Shown here: positions 50,399-60,100 of the stretch, one piece after another
Layout: each line of letters starts with the position of its first letter
Position numbering within the stretch: the stretch's first letter is position 1
Source of the DNA: Bacteroidota bacterium
GTDB taxonomy: Bacteria; Bacteroidota; Bacteroidia; Chitinophagales; Saprospiraceae
Assembly: GCA_018222965.1 (NCBI GenBank)
Contig: JAAEZH010000001.1
Span: 93,880-157,879, forward strand
DNA length: 64,000 nt
Direction: 5' to 3'
Made by a program: the position numbers and the translations under genes
Notes under the pieces: generated by a model
Database searches by the model: none
Told to the model about the DNA's origin: nothing
Seen by the model: only the letters and a program-made list of their open reading frames with translations

Positions 50399-50983
50399 AT
50401 GCTTACGACAATCATCCTGTCCCTCCCCCTCCTACTTAATCCTACTCTACGGCAAGCAGGTACTTTGACAATAGAAAGCAATAGTCGTTTGTATCTGGAA
50501 GGAACCAGCAATGTTACCGACTTTGATTGTGTTTGCGAACAGGATCTAAGCGACCTCCATTATGAATTCATTCGCGAAAGCGGAAAACTGAGCTTTCACA
50601 ATACAGACCTGTACATTCAAAGCAATTCACTGGATTGCGGGCACAATGGCATGAATCGGGATATGTATCAAACCCTGAAAGCCGATCAGTATCCATCCAT
50701 ACGTATTGAATTATTAAATGTATATGCTCCCCCACCCGATTTTAACAACTGTGTGGAAACCAAAGACATCCACGTCAGACTGGCACACACCATTGCCGGA
50801 AAACGGCAGGTGATGACCATACCCGTCCAGGCTGAAAACCGGGGAAACCACCGTTATCGTTTTCGCAGCTCCTACCCTGTTATTTTGAGTGATTTTGGAT
50901 TGAAAATGCCCAGTCCGATGCTTGGCCTCGTCAAGGTTTCTGATACGATTACTATTCATATTGATTTATGGGTAAGTCGCTAA
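50399..50983 (+). CDS. YceI-like protein, second copy
   Basis: A 194-aa exported protein (signal region MLTTIILSLPLLLNP) with diverged YceI features: RLYLEGTSNVTDFDCVCEQ, MNRDMYQTLKADQYPSIRIEL and SDFGLKMPSPMLGLVKVSDT, the last corresponding to DYNIDPPTAMLGALKTADE of the protein at 48353. It has two extra Cys pairs (CVC, DCGHN) that may form disulfides. It lies beyond the porin terminator, so may have its own promoter. The family binds hydrophobic ligands; here the ligand is unknown. Confidence 0.85.
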   Translation: MLTTIILSLPLLLNPTLRQAGTLTIESNSRLYLEGTSNVTDFDCVCEQDLSDLHYEFIRESGKLSFHNTDLYIQSNSLDCGHNGMNRDMYQTLKADQYPSIRIELLNVYAPPPDFNNCVETKDIHVRLAHTIAGKRQVMTIPVQAENRGNHRYRFRSSYPVILSDFGLKMPSPMLGLVKVSDTITIHIDLWVSR

Positions 50984-50995
50984 AAGCAAAAAAAA

Positions 50996-51040
50996 TGACC
51001 GGGTAGTCATTTTTTTATTACCTTTGTGACTACCCGGTCA
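50996..51040 (+). promoter_or_regulatory. TetR operator pair flanking a -7 box, also a terminator hairpin
   Basis: TGACCGGGTAGTCA (50996-51009) and TGACTACCCGGTCA (51027-51040) are exact inverted copies, and each is itself a TGAC..GTCA dyad. Between them lie a T-run and TACCTTTG (51019-51026), a perfect -7 box touching the second dyad, so repressor on the dyads would block it. The first dyad plus T7 also forms a terminator for the preceding gene. Confidence 0.7.
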
Positions 51041-51051
51041 CAATATGATTT

Positions 51052-51717
51052 ATGCCTAGTGAAACTTTCAATAATCTAAATCCTGTCAAGAAGAAAGCCA
51101 TCACCGATGCTTTTCTTCGAGAGTTTGCGATAAAGACCTACGATGAGGCATCTATCAGTAAGGTAGTGCGCCAGCTGGGCATAGCTAAAGGAAGCATTTA
51201 TCAATACTTTGACGGCAAACTTGGGCTCTTCCTGTATCTGTCGGACGCCGCTACTCAGGTAAAAATGAAGTACGTCGCCGGGGTACAGCGGTCTGATTTT
51301 CCGGATTACTGGACTTTTTTTCGGAAGCTTTATGAAGACGGAATCAATTTTGATCTCGAGAATCCGCTGGAAAGTCATTTCCTGCACAACCTGCGCAATA
51401 GTTTAAACTCTCCCTCGGTAGCTGATTTGTATGCAAAGTTTATGGATCAGACCCTTGCTGCCTTTCGGCAAATGGTAAAACACGAAATGGATATCGGCTT
51501 GTTTCGATCAGATCTGCCGCTGGATACTGCGGCCTTTTTTATTTACAAATCCAGCCTGGCCATTTACGAGCATATGGAAATTTTTGTAGGGCTTTCGCCG
51601 AAAGAGCGCATTGCCCAAAACCGGTCTGTTTTTGACGGAATGACAGAAAAGATGCTACAAGTTGTTGATCAGTATATCGCCCTAATGAAAAACGCACTTG
51701 AAAATCCAAATCTATGA
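51052..51717 (+). CDS. TetR/AcrR-family regulator of the ABC exporter
   Basis: The 221-aa protein has an N-terminal TetR helix-turn-helix (KKAITDAFLREFAIKTYDEAS, SKVVRQLGIAKGSIYQYFDGK) and a helical ligand domain. Its stop overlaps the ATPase start by ATGA, so the four genes form one operon, which the regulator probably represses through the dyads at 50996-51040, including its own promoter. The ligand is unknown; drug-like or lipid-like compounds are typical for this arrangement. Confidence 0.93.
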   Translation: MPSETFNNLNPVKKKAITDAFLREFAIKTYDEASISKVVRQLGIAKGSIYQYFDGKLGLFLYLSDAATQVKMKYVAGVQRSDFPDYWTFFRKLYEDGINFDLENPLESHFLHNLRNSLNSPSVADLYAKFMDQTLAAFRQMVKHEMDIGLFRSDLPLDTAAFFIYKSSLAIYEHMEIFVGLSPKERIAQNRSVFDGMTEKMLQVVDQYIALMKNALENPNL

Positions 51718-52565
51718 TAGAAGTAAAAGATCTTCAGTTTCAGTATCCCCATACGGAAGACCTGACCTTAAAGGGATTAAACTTCCACATCAAGCCCGGA
51801 GAAATATTTGGTTTTCTGGGACCCTCCGGAGCCGGGAAAAGTACTGCCCAGAAAATACTGTACAAAACCCTGACAGACTATCAGGGGGAAGTTCGATTTA
51901 TGGACCGGGACCTCAAAAAATGGGATAGAACCTTTTTTCAAAAAATAGGTGTGGGTTTTGAATTGCCCAACCACTACCTGAAACTCAGCGGACGGGAAAA
52001 TCTGGATCTATTTGCCACCTTCTATTCGGGCAAGCGCCTCAAACCCATTGAGGAATTGTTTGAAATGGTCGAATTGCAAGATGCGATAGACAAGCCTGTA
52101 GAGGCCTATTCAAAGGGCATGAAAATGCGGTTGAATTTCATCCGGGCCATTCAGCATAATCCGGACATCCTGTTTTTTGATGAACCTACCGCCGGGCTCG
52201 ATCCGGTCAATGCACATAAGATCATCAAACACATTGAGGACTTGCGGGATGCCGGTAAAACCATTTTCATCACCACCCACAACATGTACACAGCCGATGA
52301 GCTTTGCGACCGGGTGTCTTTTATTGTAGCAGGCAGTTTACAGATCACAGACAGTCCGGAAAACCTAAAAACAGAGTACGGAAAAGAGGCTGTCCATGTT
52401 GAGTTACAGGGGGGAGAAAGCTCCGAATTTGCCTTGCAAAACCTGGGTAGTAATCCGGAGTTTTTGTCCTTTTTAAAACAAGGAGAGGTAGCGCGCATCC
52501 ATACCATGGAAGCGACCCTTGATGAAGTATTTATTAATGTAACCGGAAAAGCCCTGGTAGCATGA
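51714..52565 (+). CDS. ABC transporter ATP-binding protein
   Basis: A 283-aa ATPase with Walker A GPSGAGKST (about residues 38-46), signature YSKGMKMRLNFIRAI (a diverged LSGGQ, as in many ABC-2 exporters), Walker B DILFFDEPTAGLDP and H-loop TTHNM. Residues after 230 form the C-terminal extension of drug-export ATPases. It overlaps both neighbours by 4 bp (ATGA), as expected for coupled translation of subunits, and energises the two permeases downstream. Confidence 0.95.
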   Translation: MIEVKDLQFQYPHTEDLTLKGLNFHIKPGEIFGFLGPSGAGKSTAQKILYKTLTDYQGEVRFMDRDLKKWDRTFFQKIGVGFELPNHYLKLSGRENLDLFATFYSGKRLKPIEELFEMVELQDAIDKPVEAYSKGMKMRLNFIRAIQHNPDILFFDEPTAGLDPVNAHKIIKHIEDLRDAGKTIFITTHNMYTADELCDRVSFIVAGSLQITDSPENLKTEYGKEAVHVELQGGESSEFALQNLGSNPEFLSFLKQGEVARIHTMEATLDEVFINVTGKALVA

Positions 52566-53263
52566 AAGCATTTGCCATCCAATTAAAGTGGCAGTTTCTG
52601 CTGCTTGGGAAAAACAACATAATTTCGATCAGTCTTGCTGTCACATTGATCTACGGCCTGATCTTGTTCTTTTTACGCCATATAGAAGGTCTGGATAAGT
52701 TGCTGGTAGCTCTGGTATTAAACGATCCGTCAGTCATTGGTTATTTTTTCATTGCACTGGCTGTGATTACAGAGATTAAAGCCGGAATCCTGCCGGCTCT
52801 GTTTGTAAGTCCGCTTGAAATAAGCAATTACATTAATTCCCGGGTACTGGCATTGTCCATAATCGGTCTTATATGCGCATTGGGCCTGGCATTTTTTGTC
52901 AAAGGATTGGATTTCAACATCCTCTACTATTCCCTTGGCAATATGGGTATTTGTTTATTCTGTGCCTTGCTGGCCATTTTCATGCTGGGGTATTCTACAG
53001 ACTTTCTTCAGTTTGCCCTAAATTCCATTCCCATTTTTCTTGCCATCGTCAATTTGCCCATGCTCAACTATTTGAATGTGATATCGGCCGGATATTTAAC
53101 CTACCTCTCCCCCATTCAACCGGGATTGGACCTGATCCAGGCTTCGCTTGGGGATCCGGTATCTACACCGATTTGGTTGTCCTTACTCCTGATGGTTTTC
53201 TGGATTGGTCTATTTCATTATCTGGCTATAAAGCGCTTTAAGCAAAAAATCGTAAGAAGATGA
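52562..53263 (+). CDS. ABC-2 type permease subunit 1
   Basis: The 233-aa protein has six hydrophobic helices (for example IISISLAVTLIYGLILFFL and LALSIIGLICALGLAFFV) and no large extracellular domain. With the second permease and the ATPase it resembles the Rv2686c-Rv2687c-Rv2688c fluoroquinolone exporter type: one ATPase and two short permeases. Overlaps the ATPase stop by 4 bp and the next start by 4 bp. Confidence 0.85.
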   Translation: MKAFAIQLKWQFLLLGKNNIISISLAVTLIYGLILFFLRHIEGLDKLLVALVLNDPSVIGYFFIALAVITEIKAGILPALFVSPLEISNYINSRVLALSIIGLICALGLAFFVKGLDFNILYYSLGNMGICLFCALLAIFMLGYSTDFLQFALNSIPIFLAIVNLPMLNYLNVISAGYLTYLSPIQPGLDLIQASLGDPVSTPIWLSLLLMVFWIGLFHYLAIKRFKQKIVRR

Positions 53264-53973
53264 TTTACAAGCATTTAATAAATCTGTCTGTAGCTGATTT
53301 TAAGCTAATTTTCCGGGATCCTTCGCTTCGGGCTTTTTTGGTATTGCCGGTTATTCTGTTTGCTTTGGTGATCTGGTTTTTGCCCTGGCTCATAGGAAAA
53401 TACCCGTTTCTCGAGGAATATGCGCCGGTATTTTTGATGGTTTGTGTGATAGAAAATACGCAGATGTTTAGCTTCATCAGTAGCATGATCCTGATAGACG
53501 AACAGGAATCCGGTATTTCTAAAATGTACCGAATTGTACCTTTAACGGGTTTCCAGTTTGTTTTTTCCCGTTTGTTTATCCCTTATCTGTTTACATTCCT
53601 CCTAAATGTGGTTTTGCTTGGGATTCAAACCCTGATCCCCATGGGCTGGATAGAAATTGTTTTAATCTCCGGGCTCACGGCTTTGATCGTGCCTGTATAT
53701 GTTTTGGGGATCAATTCCATTGTCAAAAACAGGTTGGAAGGCATGATTTGGATAAAGGCTTTTAACATGATTGTTTTGGTTCCTTTGGCTGCGTTTTTTA
53801 TTCCGGAGACGCTTGCTCCTATCTTTGGGGTTTTACCTACTTATTGGGTGTTCCAATCGATAGATGTGGTTGCTCAACAAGGGACATTATGGTTTCCTAT
53901 TGTGTTGGGTACGGCCTTTTTCGGGCTTTTGGCTCTCTGGTTAATGGGCCGGTTTGAGAAGAACTATGGTTAA
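53260..53973 (+). CDS. ABC-2 type permease subunit 2
   Basis: A 237-aa six-helix membrane protein (FLVLPVILFALVIWFLPWLIG, IVLISGLTALIVPVYVLGI, FPIVLGTAFFGLLALWLMG), different from its partner in sequence but alike in layout; the cytoplasmic segment FKLIFRDPSLRAF is the usual start of ABC-2 permeases. Last gene of the operon; substrate unknown. The 217 bp beyond hold repeats only. Confidence 0.85.
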   Translation: MIYKHLINLSVADFKLIFRDPSLRAFLVLPVILFALVIWFLPWLIGKYPFLEEYAPVFLMVCVIENTQMFSFISSMILIDEQESGISKMYRIVPLTGFQFVFSRLFIPYLFTFLLNVVLLGIQTLIPMGWIEIVLISGLTALIVPVYVLGINSIVKNRLEGMIWIKAFNMIVLVPLAAFFIPETLAPIFGVLPTYWVFQSIDVVAQQGTLWFPIVLGTAFFGLLALWLMGRFEKNYG

Positions 53974-53981
53974 GAATGTAA

Positions 53982-54051
53982 GACCCGCTCCGCAGGTCGA
54001 ATATTTATGAATACCTGCATTGCTAGGGAGGTGGGACCCGCTCCGCAGGTC
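53982..54051. repeat. Two copies of GACCCGCTCCGCAGGTC
   Basis: The 17-mer occurs at 53982-53998 and 54035-54051; it is an imperfect dyad (GACC..GGTC), typical of short intergenic palindromes. Confidence 0.8.
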
Positions 54052-54082
54052 CTTTTATAACTTGATTTTGCTGTTGGACCTT

Positions 54083-54127
54083 CTCCATCCTCTATCCTCT
54101 ATCCTCTATCCTCTATCCTCTATCCTC
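54083..54127. repeat. Heptanucleotide tandem repeat (CTCTATC)5
   Basis: One CTCCATC (54083-54089), five perfect CTCTATC units (54090-54124) and CTC. Same unit as 2401-2447, here right next to the terminator of the giant gene. Confidence 0.95.
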
Positions 54128-54162
54128 AAAAAAAAGAGGCCACTCAAAATCGAGCAGCCTCT
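54128..54162 (-). terminator. Intrinsic terminator of the giant surface protein gene
   Basis: AGAGGC (54135-54140) pairs with GCCTCT (54157-54162), with an inner CTC/GAG pair; on the minus strand a run of eight T follows. Confidence 0.85.
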
Positions 54163-54190
54163 CACAGCAATTTATCGTGATCTACTGAAT

Positions 54191-57100
54191 CTATTTATCG
54201 ACCCGAATCATTTTCCGGGTGGCAGAATACTCTGGTGTATCCAATCGGTAGTACAACAATCCTGATGCATTAAGATCAGAGATTTCTACCTCATGGGTGC
54301 CTTTTGGGTACTCTCCTTCAACTACTTTCAGTACGCGTCCGGACACATCCATGACGGAGATGCGTGCTTCAGTAGTTTTTGGCAGATAGAAACTAATCGA
54401 AGTTGTTTCTGCAAATGGGTTTGGCTTGTTTTGATAAAGCGCAAATCCATCTGCTTCACTGAAGAACAATCCGATATTCAGAATCCGTCCTGTTGCATCG
54501 TAACCTTCTGCTCTGGTGAATCGACTACTGAAGGTCAATTCTTCACTTAGACGCAGGTCAGAAAGCGCACGCACCACCATTTTAAATTGGGCTTCATGGG
54601 CTTCCAGTACAAAAGGCTCCGGGCGGCTGAAGCTGGCGGTCAGACCGCCATTCTCCAGTTTCGCCAGACCAAAATGTTCTGTTTTGGCAACGCCTTCAAT
54701 CACTTCGACTATTTCCAGTTTTGTTGGATCAAAGTCCAGGGTAAACTGATAGCCCAGGATCTCAGAATCATCGCCCTGGAAAATCAGGGTGCTGGTTTGA
54801 CCAGCATTTAATTCCTGATCTTCCATTCGGAAGCCCATTTGGCCATATGTATTTCGGTTTTCCGTTTCATCCGCGATTCCTGTGTTTGCAGAATTATTTA
54901 CATCACCGATTTTCACGGCAATAAAGTCAGCGGCAGGATCACCTGCTTCGATATCATTGTAACTGATCACTTCCGGGAACTCCTCCAACCATGGGTCCAT
55001 TGGATCCGGGAACACATAATCTGCATCCACAAATCTCCAGCTGGTGTTGTTTGGGAATACGCTGGTAACCTGGAGAACCATTTTCTGAACCTCCAACATA
55101 TCCAGAGTTGTTACCGAACCGGAATTATTCACATCGGCAGCGATGATCTTGTATGGGGAATCCAGAAGGTCCATTCCCAGAATATGCTTCTGTATCAATA
55201 CCATATCAAGTGTTGAGACCCCGTTTGCATGGTTAAGATCCTTGAATGGAGACAGTGTATAGTCTTCATTTGCAGGAACATCAAACTCAAACAATCCGTC
55301 ATCTGCGGTAGTCATCTCCATTTGTCCTCCGTTGATATCCATTTCAACTTCGGCAACGGTTTCATCATCTTCTGTGATAATGATTCCGGCAATCTTCAGC
55401 ATGCCGCCATCGCAGGCACCACTTGGATCAGATACCGAAATGGTTGCTTCACAGGTAGCAGTGTTGCCATTGGCATCGGTCACCCAAAGCTCCAGCACCT
55501 GCTCTCCCAAATCTTTACACTCCAAATCGAAGAAGATGTCATCCAGATCTGCGGAGAAGGAGAAGTTTAGGTTACCGCCATTACAACCAGCTGTTGATCC
55601 ACCGTCGAGTTGGACAGCCAGGATGGTCAGTTCGCCCTGAGAATTCAGGTTAAACTCTAAGCCTGTTTCACAAACCGCTTCAAGGGCATCGCAATCTTCC
55701 ACAATTACTGTTACCAGATCTGCGCTTATGTTTCCGCAGTTATCGTAAGCGGTATAAAGCACCCAGTATTCGCCTTCCGGTACATCATTATATGGCCCGT
55801 AGCCGCTACCGTTAGGAAGATTCGTCTGGATCGTAATGTTTACATCATCGCTGCAATCCACTACATCCGGTTCTGGCAATTCGACCGTTCCGGTACAATC
55901 AGATCCTGTACAAACAACCTGATCTTCCACATCAAATACGGGAGCTTCCGTATCGATGATCTTTATGATCTGATTGTGTTGAATCCAACCATCGCTGATT
56001 CCTTCCGGATTAATACCGTCCTGGTATGTAAATGGATCCAATTCTCCGTCTCCGTTGAAGTCAATACCTGCTTCCACTTCAGAGAGTTCTTCGTAGGTTT
56101 CGACGCCTCCAAACTCTTCATACAGACACCAGTTAACGGCATACCAGGTACGAACGATCTTGCGGCAAGCATCGTTTACAACCGGCAGTTCGAAATCCTC
56201 ATAGGTTACGCCTACCAGTTCGCACATGTCGAAGTAAACCTGTGGTTCACCCGTTTCGAGTGCTCCAATATCGTTGCAGTTGATTATTGTATCCTGTGGG
56301 AATTCAACGACGTAATTGGATTCGTGTACCACAGTGATAATCTGGCTGCAGGTATCCACCGGCTCACCCTGATCGTTGTAGCTTATCCAGTTTCGGATAA
56401 TCTCTCCGGCCAGACACATATCGATATTCACCTCTACGGTCAATTCTGTTGAGATTGGGCACCCGCCATCTTCTGTGGTTGGCACGCCAAACTGATCCAG
56501 GACACTGTATTCTCCTACAAACAACCAGCCGGCCAATTCTGAACCGTAGTATTCGCAAGAGATGGTTGTGTCTGCCGGACAGCTCAATGGTGCTGTACTC
56601 AGTGTGCCGTCTACGGTCACTTCCATCGTACAGACATCCGTATTGCCCTGACAATCAACGGCCATCAATTCAACGATGATCGGATTGTCTGACAGATCGC
56701 TGCAGCAGAAAGTAATCTCTTCTCCGAAGAGTGTATCTGCCGTGATTCCACAATTGGTATCGAGGCGACGCACCAGCACGCCGTCGAAGCAGCAGTCGTC
56801 AAAACTTCCACCGTCGAAATAATCAGCTGGCAGTGTCAACATACCGTCTTCATCCAGTTCTACGATGGCATCATCGATGCAAACAGCGGTTGGTCCGTCG
56901 TCAGAACATGGAACCACACCAGCATCAATTGTAAGGTCATCTGCGCCAGGTGGCAAGAAGATACAGTCGGTAAAGCCATCGTTAGGATTGGCATCACTAT
57001 CAATTGAATCGTTACCACCTGCGTTTGGCGTGGTAAATCCGAAGTCTGTACCAGTGAGTACAAATTGTACGGCATAGTCTGCTGAAGGCAGGTCGGTAAA

Positions 57101-60100
57101 GAAGTAGAATCCTGCACCGTTTGTGGTTGTGGTAGCGATTGGGTTAACCAGATTACCGCAGTAATAGAGGTTAACAGTTACGCCAGGAACCCCAGGCTCG
57201 CCCGGATCCTGAATTCCGTCACCATCCAGGTCTTCCCAGACATAGTTACCAATGGTTCCCAATTCGCTGGCAGGGATATAACCTGCGTCGTAATCCAGGT
57301 TGGTTTCGCCGGCATCCAGTACTTCAAATACCGTCATACCGCCCATTGCCGGATCAGCATCCGAATCGGTTGCATCATCGCCGGTTGCATCCAGCGTTGT
57401 CAGGATATAACCTGGCAGGTTCGGGAATGTCAATTTGTATGATCCCGGATTCAATCCTGAGAACAGGTAGAAGCCGTTGGCATCGGTGGTTGTAGTAAGA
57501 TCAACCGGGTTGCCGTTGTTGTCTGTACCTGTCAGGGTAACGAGTACTCCTTCAATACCAGGTTCATTTGAATCCTGGAAACCATCACCATCCGTATCCT
57601 CCCAAACGTAGTTACCGATAGCGGCCAGATCGCTGTCGGTTGGGATATAACCGGCATCGTAATCCAGATTCATCTCACCGGAAACCAGATCTTCGAATAC
57701 TGTCATACCGCCCATTGCCGGATCAGCATCCGAATCGTTGGTATCATCGCCGGTTGCATCCAGCTCGGTCAGTTCATAACCGGCCGGAGTCTGGAAGGTC
57801 ACCTTGTATTCGCCCGGTGCAAGCCCGTCAAAGAGGTAGAAGCCACTGGCATCTGTCGTAGTAAACAGTACTACTGTATTGCCAAGTGCATCAAAGCCTG
57901 TCAGGGTAACCTGAACACCTTCGATTCCTGGTTCGCCGGCATCTTGTGCACCGTCTTCATCCAGGTCTTCCCAAACGTAATTACCCATAGCGGCCGGAAT
58001 GTAGTAACCAGCATCGTAGTCGAGATTATTCTCACCGGAGGTAAGTTCTTCGAATACGGTCATGCCGCCCATAGCCGGGTCAGCATCTGAGTCATTGGTA
58101 TCGTCGCCGGTTGCATCCAACCAGGTATTTACATATCCGCCGGAAGGCGTTTCAAAGGTCAACTTGTAGTTGCCCGGATTCAGGTTATCGAAAAGATAGA
58201 AGCCGTCTCCATCGGTGAAGGTGATGAGGATAACCAGGTTACCTGCACCATCCGTACCTGTAAGGACTACTTCCACACCCGGGATACCCGGTTCATTCGG
58301 ATCCTGTGCACCATCGCCATTCAGGTCATGCCATACATAGTTTCCGATGCTGGCAGTCTGGATATAACCGGCGTCAAAGTCCAGGTAGTCTTCACCCGGG
58401 GAAAGCACTTCGAATACGGTCATGCCGCCCATACCCGGATCAGCATCCGAGTCATTGGTATCATCACCTGTGGCATCAAGGACAGTCGCCTCAAATCCGG
58501 CAGGTGTTTCGAAAGTTACTTTATATGTACCCGGGTTGAGATTGTCAAACAGGTAGAACCCGTCTACATCCGTAAAGGTAGTTGCAGTCACATCATCGCC
58601 GAATACATCGGTACCGGAGAGTGTCACTTCGACTCCTTCAATACCAGGCTCGTTTGAATCCTGAGCACCATCACCATCCTGGTCATGCCATACATAGTTT
58701 CCGATGCTGGCCAGATCCGTGATACAGAGTACCGGTGGTTCCACAACGACATCAATGGTACAGTCGGTATCATCTACATCCGTAATGGTAATATTCAGGT
58801 TGCCTCCATCGACCGGGAACGGACCATAAGGACCATTCACTTCGCCGTAAGGCAAGCCACTTTCAGTTACATCACCCGTGACATCGTAGAAGTTTCCAGT
58901 GGAGTTGCCATCTACAAGAAGAGTGAATGTAAAGGTGTCGTCGTCGTAGTTATCAGGCGTACCATTGTCATCACAAATAACATTCACCAGTGGGTCCTGC
59001 AGGCTGCATTCGAAGGAGCAGGACTGTGGTGGTACCACGGCCACATTCTGCAGGTTACAGCTTGGGTTACTGTTGTCAATGATGTCGATGTAAATCGTTC
59101 CACCCGAGATTGGGAAGTTGCCCAACGGTCCGTTAATCTGGTCGTAAGCCAGGTTCTGTTGGAAATCATCTCCCGTAATCGTGTAGGTAGATCCGGTATT
59201 GTTGCCTGTTGCGTAAATCAGGTACGAGAAGGTATCATCCGTTGGATCGGCTGGTGTACCATTGTCGTTACACTGCACTCCAATGGACGGCGGGAAGATG
59301 CTACAGTCTCCTGAGCAGGTTTCCGGTGCTTCCACATAAACATCAATTGTACAATTTGGATTATCGCTATCGGTGATAGTCAGTTCCAGATCGCCCTGGC
59401 TACCAATAAAGTATGGACCGAAAGGACCATTTTGTTGGCCGTAAGGCAGATCAGTCACGATATCATCGCCTGAGATATCATAAGTAGCAGACGTATTGAA
59501 CCCATCCACATTAATGGAATAGAAGAATACGTCGTCGTTTGGATTGTTTGGTGTGCCGTTATCATCACAGGTCACAATAACTTGTGGTTCAAACAGGCTA
59601 CACTCGTTGGAGCAAGTCTCTGGTGCTTCAACAATAAAGTTGAGCAGACAGCCCTCGTTATTATTGTCAACTGCAGTAATGAACAGGTTTCCATCAGCGA
59701 TATTGAATGGACCATAAGGACCATTTGCCGCACCGTAAGGAAGACCATTGTCAATCACATCGCCTGTCAGGTCATAACTAAAGCCAACTCCGTTGCCAGA
59801 CAATTGAATGGTAAAGGTGAAGGTGTCATCAGATGGATCATCCTCTGTACCATTGTTGTTGCAGGTGGTTACGATAACCGGTTCGCCCAGTTCACACTGG
59901 CTAGAACACGGCTCTGGTGGAACAATGGTTACAGTAGTTACACAATCCGGTGCATCTACATCTGAGATTAGCAGATTCAGCGGGCCGTCGGCAATGTTAA
60001 ACTGGCCGAATGGTCCGTTGACTGTGTTGTATGGCAGGTTAAACTCAAAGTCATCCCCTGTGATGTTGTAAGCTGTACCTGTATTGTTACCACCCACTTC

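Noticed and set aside
58685..59314. 209-codon plus-strand frame and similar ones to 63300
   Set aside because: Antisense translations of the tandem-repeat domains; their repetitiveness is inherited from the giant gene.
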